Assembly (NCBI RefSeq): GCF_002019795.1
Contig: NZ_KV917381.1
Span: 3,132,068 to 3,196,067, forward strand
DNA length: 64,000 nucleotides
From: Bacillus alkalicellulosilyticus
GTDB taxonomy: Bacteria > Bacillota > Bacilli > Bacillales > Bacillaceae_F
Reading direction: 5' to 3'
Shown: positions 37,061 to 47,760 of the stretch, in pieces
Layout of the letters: each line of letters begins with the position of its first letter
Numbering within the stretch: the first letter of the stretch is position 1
Program-made: the position numbers and the translations under genes
Notes under the pieces: generated by a model
What the model saw: only the letters and a program-made list of their open reading frames with translations
Told to the model about the DNA's origin: nothing
Database searches by the model: none

Positions 37061-37239
37061 AGTTCCTCCTCCTCAAACTAAAATTGCCACCGGAAATAGT
37101 ATGAAGGATGATGACAATACCTCGTTTATACTAGTATATTCACTATGTATAAAATAGTACCCAATTTTTCGAAAAACACCTTGTCTTTATTGGCTATACT
37201 CCATACTATGCATAGAACTGGAGGATATGCGTATCCAAA

Positions 37240-37264
37240 AGAAAAAAGCGACAAAGTCGCTTTG
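37240..37264 (-). terminator. Terminator after rpe with GCGACAAAGTCGC core
   Basis: AAGCGAC-TTT-GTCGCTT followed by T-run in the minus direction. Same core as at 12617 and 25577. The rest of the 37061-37326 gap shows nothing recognisable; thiN, expected here, is absent. Confidence 0.7.
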
Positions 37265-37326
37265 ATAAAAGGATATTTCGTACATCCGTTCCTTGTTAGA
37301 ACAGCTTGATTCACCTTTATGTGGTC

Positions 37327-37971
37327 TTACCCTCTTAATTCCTTAATTGCTTCAGCACGGTCAGACCGGTTATAAATTGCTGAACCTGCTACCAAGACAT
37401 TCGCACCTGCTTCAATACATCGCTTCGCTGTTTCTTTATTAACTCCGCCGTCCACTTCAATATCAATATCTAATCCTTTTGACTTGGCCATCTCAGATAC
37501 GGCATGTATCTTTGGTAGGACTCCTTCAATAAAACGTTGTCCACCAAATCCGGGATTGACCGTCATTAGTAGTACTAAATCAACATCATTAATTACATGT
37601 TGTATCGTATCAACTGGAGTTGCTGGATTGAGAACAACACCTGCTTTTACTCCGTGGTCTCGAATTAATTGAATGGTTCGATGTAAGTGTGGACAAGCTT
37701 CCACGTGGACAGATATGATATCAGCTCCTGCTTGAGCAAATGACTTAATATATTGGTCTGGGTTTTCAATCATTAAATGCACATCTAATGGAAGCTCGGT
37801 GACTGGTCGAATTGCTTCTACAACAAGAGGACCGATCGTAATATTAGGGACAAAATGGCCATCCATCACATCGACATGAATATAATCCGCTCCCCCGTCA
37901 GCCACCTCCTGAATATCTTTTGCTAACGTAGCAAAGTTAGCTGATAATATGGATGGTGCAATTTTTATCAT
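37327..37971 (-). CDS. rpe: Ribulose-phosphate 3-epimerase
   Basis: Pentose phosphate enzyme interconverting ribulose-5-P and xylulose-5-P. The 214-residue TIM-barrel starts [14 protein letters not shown] and has [33 protein letters not shown] and the phosphate loop VLVAGSAIY. Its ribosome binding site GGAG is inside the 3' end region of rsgA, one base apart, so the two are coupled. Confidence 0.97.
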   Translation of the reverse strand: MIKIAPSILSANFATLAKDIQEVADGGADYIHVDVMDGHFVPNITIGPLVVEAIRPVTELPLDVHLMIENPDQYIKSFAQAGADIISVHVEACPHLHRTIQLIRDHGVKAGVVLNPATPVDTIQHVINDVDLVLLMTVNPGFGGQRFIEGVLPKIHAVSEMAKSKGLDIDIEVDGGVNKETAKRCIEAGANVLVAGSAIYNRSDRAEAIKELRG

Positions 37972-37972
37972 A

Positions 37973-38851
37973 TTAATATCTCCGTTTCCGAGTCTTTATT
38001 TCCTCTAAAAACTCTAGATAATGTTCATAACGGTAACTCTTGATTTCTCCTCTCTCACGAGCTTCTTTGACCGCACATTTTGGCTCACTCGTATGAGTAC
38101 ATCCTCGAAATTTACAATTTCCTACTTCCTTTTTCATTTCTGGAAAGCAAAGAGAAAGGTCTTCTGCTTCAATTGTTGTAAAATCAAGGGAACTAAATCC
38201 AGGTGTATCTGCAACGAGGCCTGTCCCAATGGATATTAATTCAACATGACGTGTCGTATGCTTTCCTCTTCCGAGATGACTAGAAATCTGGTTTGTTTCT
38301 ATATTTAATTCTGGTCGGATTGAATTGAGTAACGAAGACTTGCCAACCCCAGATTGGCCAGCTATAACCGTTACTTTATCATCAAAATAAGGCAAAAGAG
38401 AATCGATGCCCTCTTCTGTCACAGTACTTGTGATAATGACATCATATCCGATATCTTCATAATCCTGTTTATATTCGAATATTTCTTTATTTTTATCATC
38501 TGATAGTAAATCCGCCTTACTTATTACAATAACAGGTTCAATCTGATGTGCTTCAATATGTACCAGAAACCGGTTTAATAACAATGGACTAAAATCGGGC
38601 TCTTGGGCAGAGAACACCAAAATGGCTTGGTCTACATTGGCGATAGGCGGTCGAACAATTTCATTAAATCGATCAAACACTTCTAATATATAGCCGTCTG
38701 TCGCATTTTCTGCGTCAAATTCTACTAAATCTCCCACTAATGGTGTTATTTTTCTTTTTCTAAAATTCCCCCGGCCTCGACATTGAAATAAACCATCTGC
38801 ATTTTGGACGTAATAAAATCCGCTCAGCGCTTTCACGATTTTCCCTTCCAT
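37973..38851 (-). CDS. rsgA: Ribosome small subunit-dependent GTPase RsgA (CpgA, YloQ)
   Basis: Late 30S assembly checkpoint GTPase. Circularly permuted order: N-terminal OB fold, G4 SKAD at 111-114, G1 GQSGVGKS at 165-172, G3 DTPG at 215-218, then a zinc site from Cys246, Cys251, His253 and Cys259. The frame is open 20 codons further to 38911, but GGAGG lies five bases before the ATG at 38851 (292 residues). It is downstream of prkC as in B. subtilis, but behind a 354-base repeat-filled gap. Confidence 0.96.
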   Translation of the reverse strand: MEGKIVKALSGFYYVQNADGLFQCRGRGNFRKRKITPLVGDLVEFDAENATDGYILEVFDRFNEIVRPPIANVDQAILVFSAQEPDFSPLLLNRFLVHIEAHQIEPVIVISKADLLSDDKNKEIFEYKQDYEDIGYDVIITSTVTEEGIDSLLPYFDDKVTVIAGQSGVGKSSLLNSIRPELNIETNQISSHLGRGKHTTRHVELISIGTGLVADTPGFSSLDFTTIEAEDLSLCFPEMKKEVGNCKFRGCTHTSEPKCAVKEARERGEIKSYRYEHYLEFLEEIKTRKRRY

Positions 38852-38904
38852 GAAACCCTCCTGATATAAGAAAATATAATAAAATTGGCAAAGCCATTTT
38901 CTTA

Positions 38905-38995
38905 GAAGCACTGTGCCTAGCCGCTACCTGTTTTCAAAGTCAAACAAAAGTGGGGTTCTTTTGTTTGACGCGTAGCGTGCGAGCCAGTGTACTTC
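38905..38995 (+). repeat. Structured intergenic repeat, copy E2
   Basis: P1 GCACTG with CAGTGT (one G-T pair); P2 CGCTAC with GTAGCG; P3 GTCAAACAAAA with TTTTGTTTGAC, loop GTGGGGTTC. A TTGGCAAAGCCA hairpin precedes it, and another copy of that hairpin follows at about 39010-39030. Confidence 0.8.
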
Positions 38996-39040
38996 TTCAA
39001 ATAAAATAAGAAAATTGGCAAAGCCATTTTTTGTTATAGG

Positions 39041-39195
39041 ATACTGCAAGCCAAAGAGCGGCTTGCGGGCTCGGCTTCGTTCGCAGGCGGCTGGTTGGAG
39101 AAAAAACCACTCCAACCACCCTTCAACCCAATCTGCGACTCCGCTCTCGCTTCGAGGGATACTGCAAGCCAAAGAGCGGCTTGCAGTATCCCTCT
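39041..39195 (-). repeat. Inverted copy E10 of the structured repeat, bracketed by a 28-base direct repeat
   Basis: On the minus strand (about 39066-39150) P2 CGCAG pairs with CTGCG and P3 TGGTTGGAG with CTCCAACCA around a TGGTTTTTT loop; loop motifs GAGCGGAGTC and GAACGAAGCC are recognisable, P1 is not. The block is flanked by two copies of GGATACTGCAAGCC...GCTTGC (39041 and 39158). The second forms a perfect 15-bp hairpin that may terminate prkC. Confidence 0.6.
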
Positions 39196-39205
39196 CTAGT
39201 TTGAT

Positions 39206-41173
39206 TTAATATCCGTAGGAATATGTGCCTCGGTGTTGGCCATCAACATACAGATCGTATTTGGCTTCCTTTTCGGTACTGACTACGAGTGGGATCCGGT
39301 ATGTTTTTGAATCATGTATTCGTTCATCGACATATACCTTCTCTCCATTTACATCATTTGTTCGAATGGTTATATGAACGCCTGTTTCTTTTTGATTTTC
39401 TTCAACTTGGATTGGTAACACTGATTCAAGTTGCCTTGTTTTCGGTTCTTCTTTTTTATTTTCTTTTTCTTTTTCTTTCTCTTTTTCAGGCTTTGGCTCT
39501 GGTCCTTTTGAAACGACAAGTTGTATTTCATCGCCACGATCTACACGAGTAAATGGATTTGGCGACTGTGATATAATTCTTCCTTCAGCCACTTGCTCTG
39601 AATACTCGCTTGTAAATTTACCGATAAGCTCTTCTGACCTTAAATATTCCCTGGCTGCTTCCTCAGATATACCTGATAAATTTTCAAGTGAAATTTGTGG
39701 TTCAACACTTACCGTTACGGTTACTGTTGTTTCTTCGAAAATCAGGAGTGTACCCGCATCTGGATTTTGCGAAAGGATGATACCAGGTTCATATTCTCTG
39801 GTTTCTCTTTCAACAAATTCAATTTCTTCAAAATCATCGACCATTCGCTCAACTCTACTTCTCTGGAATCCCACAAGGTTCGGCATTTCTTCCAATGCCC
39901 TTCCTTCACTGACATAGAGAGTAACAGTTGTATTTACCTTTACTGTCGAACCGGCTCTTGGATTTTGACGAATCACTTCGTCTTCAGGTATTTCATCATC
40001 GGGAACAAGTTCTTTTTCTACAATCAAATTTAACTCTTCTAGCAGCGCCTCTGCTTCTTCATACTCCATTCCCACTACATCAATCACTTCAACATCACTT
40101 ACTTTTAATAGATTGGGTAGAAATGCAGCTGCTGAAACAACAATTGCAAAAAACAATAGAATCGTAATTATCGTAACCTTTACCCATCGTTTTTTCTTTT
40201 TGGGTTTTGGTTCATTTTTGGTAGGTTCTTCAATTTGCTTTGCTTCTATTGTTTTTTCTACATCTTTTGCTGAAAAATTAGTATCCCTTATAATTGGCAT
40301 CGCCTTTGTCGCTTCTTCATCAACTGGAATACTAAAAACAGGCTCATTAAAGCGACTTGGCTCAAGAGCTGTTTCAAGGTCTTCCTCCATTTCATACACA
40401 GAGGCATACCGATGGAATGGGTCTTTGGCAGTCGCTTTTTTAATAATATTTTCAATGCTTTGAGGCATACTAGCATTAAACTGTTTGACTGAAGGAACAT
40501 CACTTTGTAGATGTTTAATAGCAATCGATACGGCCGTATCTCCTGAAAAGGGTAACTTGCCCGTTACCATTTCATATAATACGATTCCAAGTGAGTAGAT
40601 ATCTGATTTTAAATTAACAACTCCGCCTCTAGCTTGCTCCGGTGATAAATAATGAACTGAACCCATCACAGAATTTGTGTGGGTAATCGTGGCTGAAGAC
40701 ATTGCCCTTGCAATTCCAAAATCAGTAACTTTCACTTCTCCTGACGTGCTTATTAATATATTATGAGGCTTGATGTCTCTATGAACAATTTGATTGGCAT
40801 GGGCGTGGGCAATGGCTGACATGACTTGTGTCATAATGTCAATCGTCTCATCTAAAGGGATGGGGCCTCGTTGTTGAATCAGTTCCTTTAACGTCGGACC
40901 TTCTACATATTCCATCACAATATAGTAAACATCATCTTCAACGCCTACATCATATATGCTTACAACATTCGGGTGAGCTAAGCTAGTTGCTGCTTGTGCT
41001 TCACGATGGAATCTTTTAATAAACTGCTCATCTCCAGAAAATTGTGGTTGAAGTACTTTAACGGCTACAACCCTGTCCAAAATGACGTCATGTGCTTTAT
41101 ACACGTTAGCCATGCCACCGCCGCCAACCGTTTCTAGAATTTGATATCGACCGCTAATTCTATTTCCTATCAT
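39206..41173 (-). CDS. prkC: Serine/threonine protein kinase PrkC with PASTA domains
   Basis: Membrane kinase that senses peptidoglycan fragments and controls wall metabolism and spore germination. The cytoplasmic kinase domain has Lys39, HRDIKPHN with Asp133, and DFG at 151-153; the activation loop carries THTNS. A single membrane span lies at about 332-354, followed by three PASTA repeats (about 360-560) and a further beta-rich tail. I start at the ATG at 41173 (655 residues), which overlaps the prpC stop as ATGA with AGGTG six bases upstream. Paired with its phosphatase PrpC. Confidence 0.96.
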   Translation of the reverse strand: MIGNRISGRYQILETVGGGGMANVYKAHDVILDRVVAVKVLQPQFSGDEQFIKRFHREAQAATSLAHPNVVSIYDVGVEDDVYYIVMEYVEGPTLKELIQQRGPIPLDETIDIMTQVMSAIAHAHANQIVHRDIKPHNILISTSGEVKVTDFGIARAMSSATITHTNSVMGSVHYLSPEQARGGVVNLKSDIYSLGIVLYEMVTGKLPFSGDTAVSIAIKHLQSDVPSVKQFNASMPQSIENIIKKATAKDPFHRYASVYEMEEDLETALEPSRFNEPVFSIPVDEEATKAMPIIRDTNFSAKDVEKTIEAKQIEEPTKNEPKPKKKKRWVKVTIITILLFFAIVVSAAAFLPNLLKVSDVEVIDVVGMEYEEAEALLEELNLIVEKELVPDDEIPEDEVIRQNPRAGSTVKVNTTVTLYVSEGRALEEMPNLVGFQRSRVERMVDDFEEIEFVERETREYEPGIILSQNPDAGTLLIFEETTVTVTVSVEPQISLENLSGISEEAAREYLRSEELIGKFTSEYSEQVAEGRIISQSPNPFTRVDRGDEIQLVVSKGPEPKPEKEKEKEKENKKEEPKTRQLESVLPIQVEENQKETGVHITIRTNDVNGEKVYVDERIHDSKTYRIPLVVSTEKEAKYDLYVDGQHRGTYSYGY

Positions 41174-41928
41174 TTCATACACCTAGCCTCTTCGTCGGCA
41201 GAAGTATAATGAACTACAGCTACGGTAATATTATCTTCTCCACCACGTTCGTTTGCGATTGTAATAAACTCGTTCACCTTTTCGTCAATGGATTTTTCAC
41301 TTAACAAGATGTCATTTATCTCTTCGTCTATTAATTTATTGGATAGTCCATCTGAGCATAGTAGTAAATAGTTTCCTGGATCCCAATCGATCGTCTTCAC
41401 ATCTACTGTAATTTGTTGCTCGGTTCCTAATGCTCGGAGAAGCACATTTTTACGTGGATGATTTTCTGCTTCTTCATCTGTTATCTGACCTTTTCGAACA
41501 AGCTCATTAACTAGAGAATGGTCTTCCGTAATTTGCACAAAGCCGTTGTTATTTAAAAGGTATCCTCGACTATCACCAATGTGAGCAATCGTAATAAATT
41601 GATTGGTACAAATGGCTGCAACTACAGTTGTTCCCATTCCTTGACACTCTTTATTCTCTTGTGAATGCTGAAACAATTGGTCATTTACGATATGTACCTT
41701 ATCAATAATCCAATCCTCAGCTACTGTAGGGATCGTAATTTCTTCAGTTTGTTGCCATTTTTCCTCTAAAATCGTCTTTGTCATGCAACTAGCCACATCT
41801 CCAGCTTGGTGTCCCCCCATGCCATCCGCGACAATGGCTAACACCATATTGTCGCGAACAAAAACTCCACCATTGTCCTCATTATGAGGTCTTGCTTGAC
41901 CTACATCTGTTTTAAATGCATATTGCAT
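41170..41928 (-). CDS. prpC: PP2C-type protein phosphatase PrpC
   Basis: Mn2+-dependent Ser/Thr phosphatase that reverses PrkC phosphorylation. PPM motifs: RPHNED near 13-18, ADGMGGHQAGD at 34-44, HIGDSRGYL and SDGLSN. In-frame starts exist at 41937 (GTG), 41934 and 41928; I prefer 41928 because GAGGTG is six bases away and MQYAFKTDVG aligns with the B. subtilis N-terminus (252 residues). It follows rlmN closely and overlaps prkC. Confidence 0.95.
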   Translation of the reverse strand: MQYAFKTDVGQARPHNEDNGGVFVRDNMVLAIVADGMGGHQAGDVASCMTKTILEEKWQQTEEITIPTVAEDWIIDKVHIVNDQLFQHSQENKECQGMGTTVVAAICTNQFITIAHIGDSRGYLLNNNGFVQITEDHSLVNELVRKGQITDEEAENHPRKNVLLRALGTEQQITVDVKTIDWDPGNYLLLCSDGLSNKLIDEEINDILLSEKSIDEKVNEFITIANERGGEDNITVAVVHYTSADEEARCMK

Positions 41929-41933
41929 TCCCA

Positions 41934-43022
41934 TCACCTCGTCTCCTCTTTACGCTCCTTAGCTCGTAGTTGACCACAAGCCGCATCAATATCATGACCT
42001 TGCTCACGACGAATGGTCGTATTTATCCCATTTTTCTTTAAGATGCGTTCAAACTGAAATATTTGTTCTCTAGGTGTTCTTTGATAATCTCTTTCTAATA
42101 CATAGTTTACAGGAATTAAGTTCACATGGCATTTAATATTTTTAATTAACTCTGCCAACAATTGTGCATGCTCGTCTTGGTCGTTTACTCCACCGAATAA
42201 ACCATACTCAAACGTGATTCTTCTTCCTGTTTTTTCTGTATAATATTGTATCGATTCCATTAATTTCGGTAAAGGGTAAGCCCTGTTAATAGGCATTAGT
42301 TTACTTCTAATTTCTGTTGTTGGAGCATGTAATGAAATCGCAAAATTAATTTGCAAGCCCTCATCAGCAAATTTATAAATATAAGGTACAATCCCACTTG
42401 TGGATACCGTGATATGACGGGCTCCTATATTTAATCCTTGGTCATGGTTGATCGTTCTTAAAAATGACATTAATGCATCATAGTTATCAAACGGTTCTCC
42501 AATTCCCATGACAACAACAGAGCTAACTCGCTGGTCTTCTTCATCCATAACGCGTTGTGCTTCTAAAACTTGAGCAACAATTTCGCCAGCCTCTAAATTC
42601 CGTTTTAACCCGCCTAATGTAGATGCACAAAATGTACAGCCAATGCGACAGCCCACTTGAGTCGTCACACAAACACTATTTCCATATTCATGACGCATCA
42701 CGACCGTCTCAATGGAATAGCCGTCATGTAACTCAAATAAGAATTTGACAGTTCCATCACTTGACGTTTGTTGAGTGACTATTTTTAATGTTGTTAATGT
42801 AAAAGCATCGTTTAGTTTTTGACGAAGGTCCTTTGAAAGGTTTGTCATTTCCTCAATTGACTTGACACGCTTACTATATAACCATTCAAAAATTTGTTTC
42901 GCTCTAAATTTTGGTTCTCCGTTTTCCTTTAACCAATCCTCTAATTCTTTATATTGTAAAGAATATACGGATGGTTTTTTTGGGACATCTGTTGTTTTTT
43001 GTTCACTTTCAAGCTGAGCCAT
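41934..43022 (-). CDS. rlmN: 23S rRNA (adenine2503-C2)-methyltransferase RlmN
   Basis: Radical SAM enzyme that methylates A2503 of 23S rRNA and A37 of some tRNAs. The 4Fe-4S motif CRIGCTFC gives Cys125, Cys129 and Cys132; the C-terminal methyl-carrying cysteine is in AACGQL (about residue 349). 362 residues. The ATG at 43022 follows GGAAGGG. It lies between rsmB and prpC in the ylo order. Confidence 0.97.
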   Translation of the reverse strand: MAQLESEQKTTDVPKKPSVYSLQYKELEDWLKENGEPKFRAKQIFEWLYSKRVKSIEEMTNLSKDLRQKLNDAFTLTTLKIVTQQTSSDGTVKFLFELHDGYSIETVVMRHEYGNSVCVTTQVGCRIGCTFCASTLGGLKRNLEAGEIVAQVLEAQRVMDEEDQRVSSVVVMGIGEPFDNYDALMSFLRTINHDQGLNIGARHITVSTSGIVPYIYKFADEGLQINFAISLHAPTTEIRSKLMPINRAYPLPKLMESIQYYTEKTGRRITFEYGLFGGVNDQDEHAQLLAELIKNIKCHVNLIPVNYVLERDYQRTPREQIFQFERILKKNGINTTIRREQGHDIDAACGQLRAKERKEETR

Positions 43023-43040
43023 AATAAACCCTTCCTTTTC

Positions 43041-44396
43041 TTACTTGTTTTTTCTTACGATAGAAGAAATAAAAAATCCGTCTGTACCAAAGTCATGAGG
43101 CAAAATTGTAATATATCCCTTTTGAGCTCGTGTATGTGAGGCTATTTTTTCTGGTAGCCTTTCAAATAGTGATTCATCTAAGATAAAGTCTTGTCTTTCT
43201 TCAAGAAATGAGTGAACGATATCCTCATTCTCAATCTTGTCTACTGTACATGTGCTATATACTAATGTACCACCCTTTTTCAGTAACGGAGCTACACTCG
43301 CTAAAATCTTTTCCTGTATACCAGCTATCGCTTTCATATCTCTTTCAGTTTTTGTCCACTTTAAGTCTGGTTTCCTACGAATGACTCCAAGTCCTGAACA
43401 AGGGGCATCTACTAAGATATAATCAAAACTTTCTTCTTGAAAATGTTCCTTCACTTTTCTAGCATCAAGCACTTGTTCTTCAATATTTGTTAATTGTAAT
43501 CTTTCTTTACTTTCACGAATTAGCTTTACTTTATGTTCATGTAAATCAAGCGAAATGACTTTTCCTTGATTTTTCATTCGTTCAGCTAGATGCGTTGTTT
43601 TTCCACCTGGTGCTGCGCAACAATCGAGAGTCATTACTCCAGGCTCGGGATTTAATGCCCTAGCCACTAGCATTGAACTTTCATCTTGTATTGTAATTAA
43701 GCCATTTTTAAAACTTTCGGTACCAGGAACAAAACCTTTCCTGACTTTGATTGCTTCTTCTGCTATGTCTCCACGTTCAACAGATAATCCTTCCTGTTCA
43801 AGAACGGTTAACATCTCTTCTACAGTTGTCTTAGTTGTATTGACACGAACGGTCACAAGTGGTGGTTCTAGATTGATTTTACACATGCTCTCTGTGGCTT
43901 CAAAACCAAACTGACGTACCCAACGATCGACCAGCCATTTGGGGTGACTGGTTTCAAGGGCTAAGCGTTCAGTTTTATCTTTTATTGAATCAAAACTAGG
44001 TAGTCCTTGGCGTTGAATACTTCTAAGAACTCCATTAACCATTCCAGAGATTCCTTGATGGCCTCTTTTCTTAGCGATGTTCACTGCTTCGTGAACTATC
44101 GCTCTTTCAGGAACCTTATCAAGATAAACGACTTGATAAAGCGATAATCGTAATAAAACAAGAACCCATGGCTCTAGTTTTTTTACCCCTTTTTTGATAA
44201 AAGGGGTGAGATAGAAATCAAGCGAGTCTCTGCGTTGCACCGTTCCATAAACCAATTCGGTAAGAAGTGCAACATCCCTTTGATCTAACCCTGATGCTTT
44301 TATTGTTTGATTCAATAATAAATTACTGTATGCTTGATTTTTTTCGATTTGAAGCAAGGCATCAAGTGCCACTTCACGCACTGTTTTTTTACTCAT
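43041..44396 (-). CDS. rsmB: 16S rRNA (cytosine967-C5)-methyltransferase RsmB
   Basis: SAM-dependent enzyme with an N-terminal NusB-like RNA-binding domain (about 1-130) and a Rossmann methyltransferase domain. Motifs: SAM loop [15 protein letters not shown], motif [21 protein letters not shown] and catalytic Cys in [14 protein letters not shown]. 451 residues. Its start overlaps the end of fmt by eight bases, so the two are coupled. Confidence 0.96.
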   Translation of the reverse strand: MSKKTVREVALDALLQIEKNQAYSNLLLNQTIKASGLDQRDVALLTELVYGTVQRRDSLDFYLTPFIKKGVKKLEPWVLVLLRLSLYQVVYLDKVPERAIVHEAVNIAKKRGHQGISGMVNGVLRSIQRQGLPSFDSIKDKTERLALETSHPKWLVDRWVRQFGFEATESMCKINLEPPLVTVRVNTTKTTVEEMLTVLEQEGLSVERGDIAEEAIKVRKGFVPGTESFKNGLITIQDESSMLVARALNPEPGVMTLDCCAAPGGKTTHLAERMKNQGKVISLDLHEHKVKLIRESKERLQLTNIEEQVLDARKVKEHFQEESFDYILVDAPCSGLGVIRRKPDLKWTKTERDMKAIAGIQEKILASVAPLLKKGGTLVYSTCTVDKIENEDIVHSFLEERQDFILDESLFERLPEKIASHTRAQKGYITILPHDFGTDGFFISSIVRKNK

Positions 44397-45345
44397 TTTC
44401 TACTCCTACTATTTTCCCAACTTGTAGCGGGGCTCCCTGTAAATATTGTTCTGCAATCATTCGTTTTTTCCCAGCGGGTTGAATCTCCTTGATTTTCAAT
44501 GCTACGTCATTTCCTGTCGTGACAACAAAACCATCCGAATCAAGCTGCACGACAGTTCCAGGCTTATCTACATGTTTCCAAGACTCCGATTTCTGTACTT
44601 TGTCAGCCCACCAAATTTTTAAGGGTTTTTCATCTAACATTGTAAATGCTACGGGCCATGGATGTAACCCCCGGATTTGGTTATAAATATCTTCTCCATC
44701 CTTGGACCAGTTTATTTTTTCTTGTTCACGAGAAATGTTTTTAGCAAATGTAACCTCATCTTCTTTTTGAGGAATGGCCATGATATCTCCTGCTACTAAA
44801 TCAGGTAATGTCTCCGATAATAACTTTGCTCCTGCTGCACTTAATTTGTTATGAAGGGACCCTACATGATCTGTTTCAGCGATTGGAACAACGGCCTGCG
44901 AAATAATATCGCCTGCATCTAATTTCTCTACCATATACATGATTGTAATGCCGGTTTCCTTTTGCCCGTCGATAATGGCTTGATGTATAGGCGCTCCACC
45001 ACGATATTTAGGCAGCAAGGAAGCATGAACATTAATACAGCCATGTGGAGGGGCAGTTAAAAGTTCTTTTGGTAGGATTTGCCCAAAAGCAGCCGTAATA
45101 ATAATATCCGGCTGTAAGGCCAGAACTTTTTCAACTTCTTGTGGGTCTCTTATCTTCTCAGGTTGAATAACCGGTATGTTATTTTCCACAGCACACACTT
45201 TAACAGGTGGCGGTGTGATAACCTTTTTTCTTCCTTTTGGTCGGTCTGGCTGAGTCACAACTCCAACAATCTCATAACCGTCTTCTAATAATTGTTGTAA
45301 TACTGGAACTGAAAAATCAGGCGTTCCCATGAACACTACTCTCAT
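44389..45345 (-). CDS. fmt: Methionyl-tRNA formyltransferase
   Basis: Formylates initiator Met-tRNA using 10-formyl-THF. The 318-residue product begins [19 protein letters not shown] and holds the catalytic core [20 protein letters not shown] with the Asn-His pair and LDAGDI. It starts 15 bases after priA. In most Firmicutes def lies between priA and fmt; it is not here, so the deformylase must be encoded elsewhere. Confidence 0.97.
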   Translation of the reverse strand: MRVVFMGTPDFSVPVLQQLLEDGYEIVGVVTQPDRPKGRKKVITPPPVKVCAVENNIPVIQPEKIRDPQEVEKVLALQPDIIITAAFGQILPKELLTAPPHGCINVHASLLPKYRGGAPIHQAIIDGQKETGITIMYMVEKLDAGDIISQAVVPIAETDHVGSLHNKLSAAGAKLLSETLPDLVAGDIMAIPQKEDEVTFAKNISREQEKINWSKDGEDIYNQIRGLHPWPVAFTMLDEKPLKIWWADKVQKSESWKHVDKPGTVVQLDSDGFVVTTGNDVALKIKEIQPAGKKRMIAEQYLQGAPLQVGKIVGVENE

Positions 45346-45360
45346 CTAGTCATCCATCCT

Positions 45361-47760
45361 TTACATAAACATTTGTGGATTCATATCGATAGAAAGATGT
45401 AAATCCGTTTCATTCAAATAATGTTGCTGAATCTCACGTAAGGAGTTTGTTAATTCAGGTTCATTTCGATATTTTATAATACATTGATATCTATATTTAT
45501 CTTTCATTCTTGAAATTGGAGACGAAACCGGTCCAAGAATCTGTGCATCCTGGGACAATCGGGCTCTTAGAAAGTTGGCAACTTTTTCGGTTACTTGAAT
45601 CACTTTCACTAACTCTTTATGGGTAATGTTGATTAGTGCCATAAAATAGTAAGGCGGATAGCCTCCTCGTTTTCTGATCATCATTTCCTGTTGATAAAAC
45701 GCTAAATAGTCGTGTTCTTTAACAAGTTCTATACTATAGTGCTCAGGCGTATACGTTTGGACAACAACTTCACCTGGCAACTGATGTCGACCGGCTCTTC
45801 CACTGACCTGGGTTAACAATTGAAACGTTCGTTCAGATGACCTAAAGTCTGGGATATGAAGCATCGAGTCTGCAGCTAGCACACCGACCAACGTAATATT
45901 TGGAAAGTCTAATCCTTTGGCTATCATTTGTGTCCCTAATAAAATATCACCTTTTCCTTCTGCAAAGGAATCAAGGAGTTTTTCATGAGAGCCTTTTCTT
46001 CTAGTCGTATCAACATCCATGCGAATCACTCGAGCATGTGGCAAAAGTTTTCCTAATTCTTCTTCTACTTTTTGTGTTCCCGTCCCAAAAAAACGGACAT
46101 GTTCACTTCCGCATGATTGACAAGTTGTAATCATATTTTCTTCAAACCCACAATAATGACATTTTAATTTATGATTCGTTTGATGATAGGTTAACGAAAT
46201 ATCACAATGCTGACATTGGGCTACATACCCACAGTCTCGACACATCACAAATGTTGAATACCCCCGCCGATTGAGAAAAAGGACGATTTGTTCCTTTTTT
46301 TCTAATCGGTCCTGCATTTTTTCAAAAAGTGAGGTAGAAAACATCGAGCGATTTCCTCCACGTAATTCTTCTCTCATATCAATGATTTCAACAGGTGGTA
46401 ATGCCGTTTGATTTACTCTTTCTAGTAAGGGCAAAAGCATATATCGGTTTTTGTTTGCTCTAGCAAAAGACTCGAGTGAAGGAGTAGCGCTTCCTAACAC
46501 AACAGGGCATTTATGGTATTCGCCTCGCTTTATCGCTACATCTCTTGCATGGTAGCGGGGATTGTCTTCTTGCTTATAACTCCCCTCATGCTCTTCATCA
46601 ATGATGATAATCCCTATGTCTGTCAACGGAGCAAAAATCGCAGACCTTGCACCTACGACTACTCGTACCTGTCCTCTATGAATTTTTCTCCACTCATCAT
46701 ACTTCTCTCCTGTTGATAACCCACTATGGAGGACGGCAACCTCGCTTCCAAAGCGCCCTTTAAAACGATGAACCATTTGTGGGGTTAAGGAGATTTCGGG
46801 AACAAGAACAATCGCTTCCTTTCCTTTGTTGAGAACTTCAGCAATAGACTGTAAATAAACTTCTGTTTTCCCGCTTCCGGTGACTCCATGAAGAAGAAAT
46901 GTTTGATGATGTTCCATTTCGATAGCAGATAGTATCGGATGGATTACTTCTTGTTGAGCAGTTGTTAAAAGCAGCGGTTCAGTTTTTTTAAATTCTAGAT
47001 GTGAAAAAGGGTCCCGATAAACTTCTACTTCCCTCTCCGTTAAAATGTTCTTAGTGATAAGGGTATTAATAATGGCTCTAGAGCTTTTTGTTTTTTCAAT
47101 GAGAGTGGAACTAGCAATTTCTTTATTATGTTCTAGAAAAAAAGAGAGCACTGCTTTTTGTTTAGCTGCGCGATTTCCGATATCGTTAATGATATCTTGC
47201 AACTCTTCTTTTGTTTTTTCTAGTTTTACCACTTTTTCTTTCTTTTTTTGACCTTTTTCTTTGACGGAATAGATAACTTCAATTTGTCCATTTTTAACGG
47301 CGTGCCTTACTTCTTTGACTAAGTTCAGCTGTTCAGAAATCTCTTCCCACTTAATCGCTTTATTGTCTGCAAAATAGGTGGACAGTTCTGTGGATAATCC
47401 GTTGCTGTCTAGTAAATGTAGTTGTTTGTTCACAGTTGTTCTCATCGCAGAAGGAAGCATAACCTGATATGCAGTAATTAAAAAACACAATATGGTTTCT
47501 TTTAACCAGTGACCTAATTGCAGGAGTTCCTCCGTCAACACTGGTGTAACATCTAATATTTCTTTTATTTCCTTTAATTTCATCGTTTGAGCCGATTCTT
47601 CTGTTATCGCGACGACAAATCCTTGGATATTTCTAGGTCCAAACGGGACGACAACTCTCATGCCAGGCTCTATCGTACCTTCCCATTTTTCAGGGATTAG
47701 GTAATCAAAAAAACGGTCCGTCTGTCCAGTCGGAATATCGACAATTACCTTTGCAATCAT
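45361..47760 (-). CDS. priA: Primosomal protein N' (replication restart helicase PriA)
   Basis: 3'-5' DNA helicase that reloads the replisome at repaired forks. The 799-residue protein has the N-terminal 3'BD domain, Walker A GVTGSGKTEVYLQ, DEEHEGSYKQE, the eight-cysteine zinc region (CRDCGYVAQCQHCDISLTYH, CHYCGFEEN, CQSCGSEHV) and helicase motif VI QVSGRAGRH. Its ATG overlaps the coaBC stop by four bases. Confidence 0.97.
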   Translation of the reverse strand: MIAKVIVDIPTGQTDRFFDYLIPEKWEGTIEPGMRVVVPFGPRNIQGFVVAITEESAQTMKLKEIKEILDVTPVLTEELLQLGHWLKETILCFLITAYQVMLPSAMRTTVNKQLHLLDSNGLSTELSTYFADNKAIKWEEISEQLNLVKEVRHAVKNGQIEVIYSVKEKGQKKKEKVVKLEKTKEELQDIINDIGNRAAKQKAVLSFFLEHNKEIASSTLIEKTKSSRAIINTLITKNILTEREVEVYRDPFSHLEFKKTEPLLLTTAQQEVIHPILSAIEMEHHQTFLLHGVTGSGKTEVYLQSIAEVLNKGKEAIVLVPEISLTPQMVHRFKGRFGSEVAVLHSGLSTGEKYDEWRKIHRGQVRVVVGARSAIFAPLTDIGIIIIDEEHEGSYKQEDNPRYHARDVAIKRGEYHKCPVVLGSATPSLESFARANKNRYMLLPLLERVNQTALPPVEIIDMREELRGGNRSMFSTSLFEKMQDRLEKKEQIVLFLNRRGYSTFVMCRDCGYVAQCQHCDISLTYHQTNHKLKCHYCGFEENMITTCQSCGSEHVRFFGTGTQKVEEELGKLLPHARVIRMDVDTTRRKGSHEKLLDSFAEGKGDILLGTQMIAKGLDFPNITLVGVLAADSMLHIPDFRSSERTFQLLTQVSGRAGRHQLPGEVVVQTYTPEHYSIELVKEHDYLAFYQQEMMIRKRGGYPPYYFMALINITHKELVKVIQVTEKVANFLRARLSQDAQILGPVSSPISRMKDKYRYQCIIKYRNEPELTNSLREIQQHYLNETDLHLSIDMNPQMFM

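Noticed and set aside
36980-37140. Sigma-E promoter for spoVM
   Set aside because: CATACTAT resembles a sigma-E -10, but the nearest TCAT-like element is too close to be its -35.
37126-37314. 62-residue minus-strand frame between spoVM and rpe
   Set aside because: Overlaps the rpe terminator, has no ribosome binding site and no family resemblance; not thiN.
38924-39209. Open frames of 64-82 residues on both strands in the prkC-rsgA gap
   Set aside because: They run through hairpin repeats, lack ribosome binding sites and have no recognisable protein pattern.
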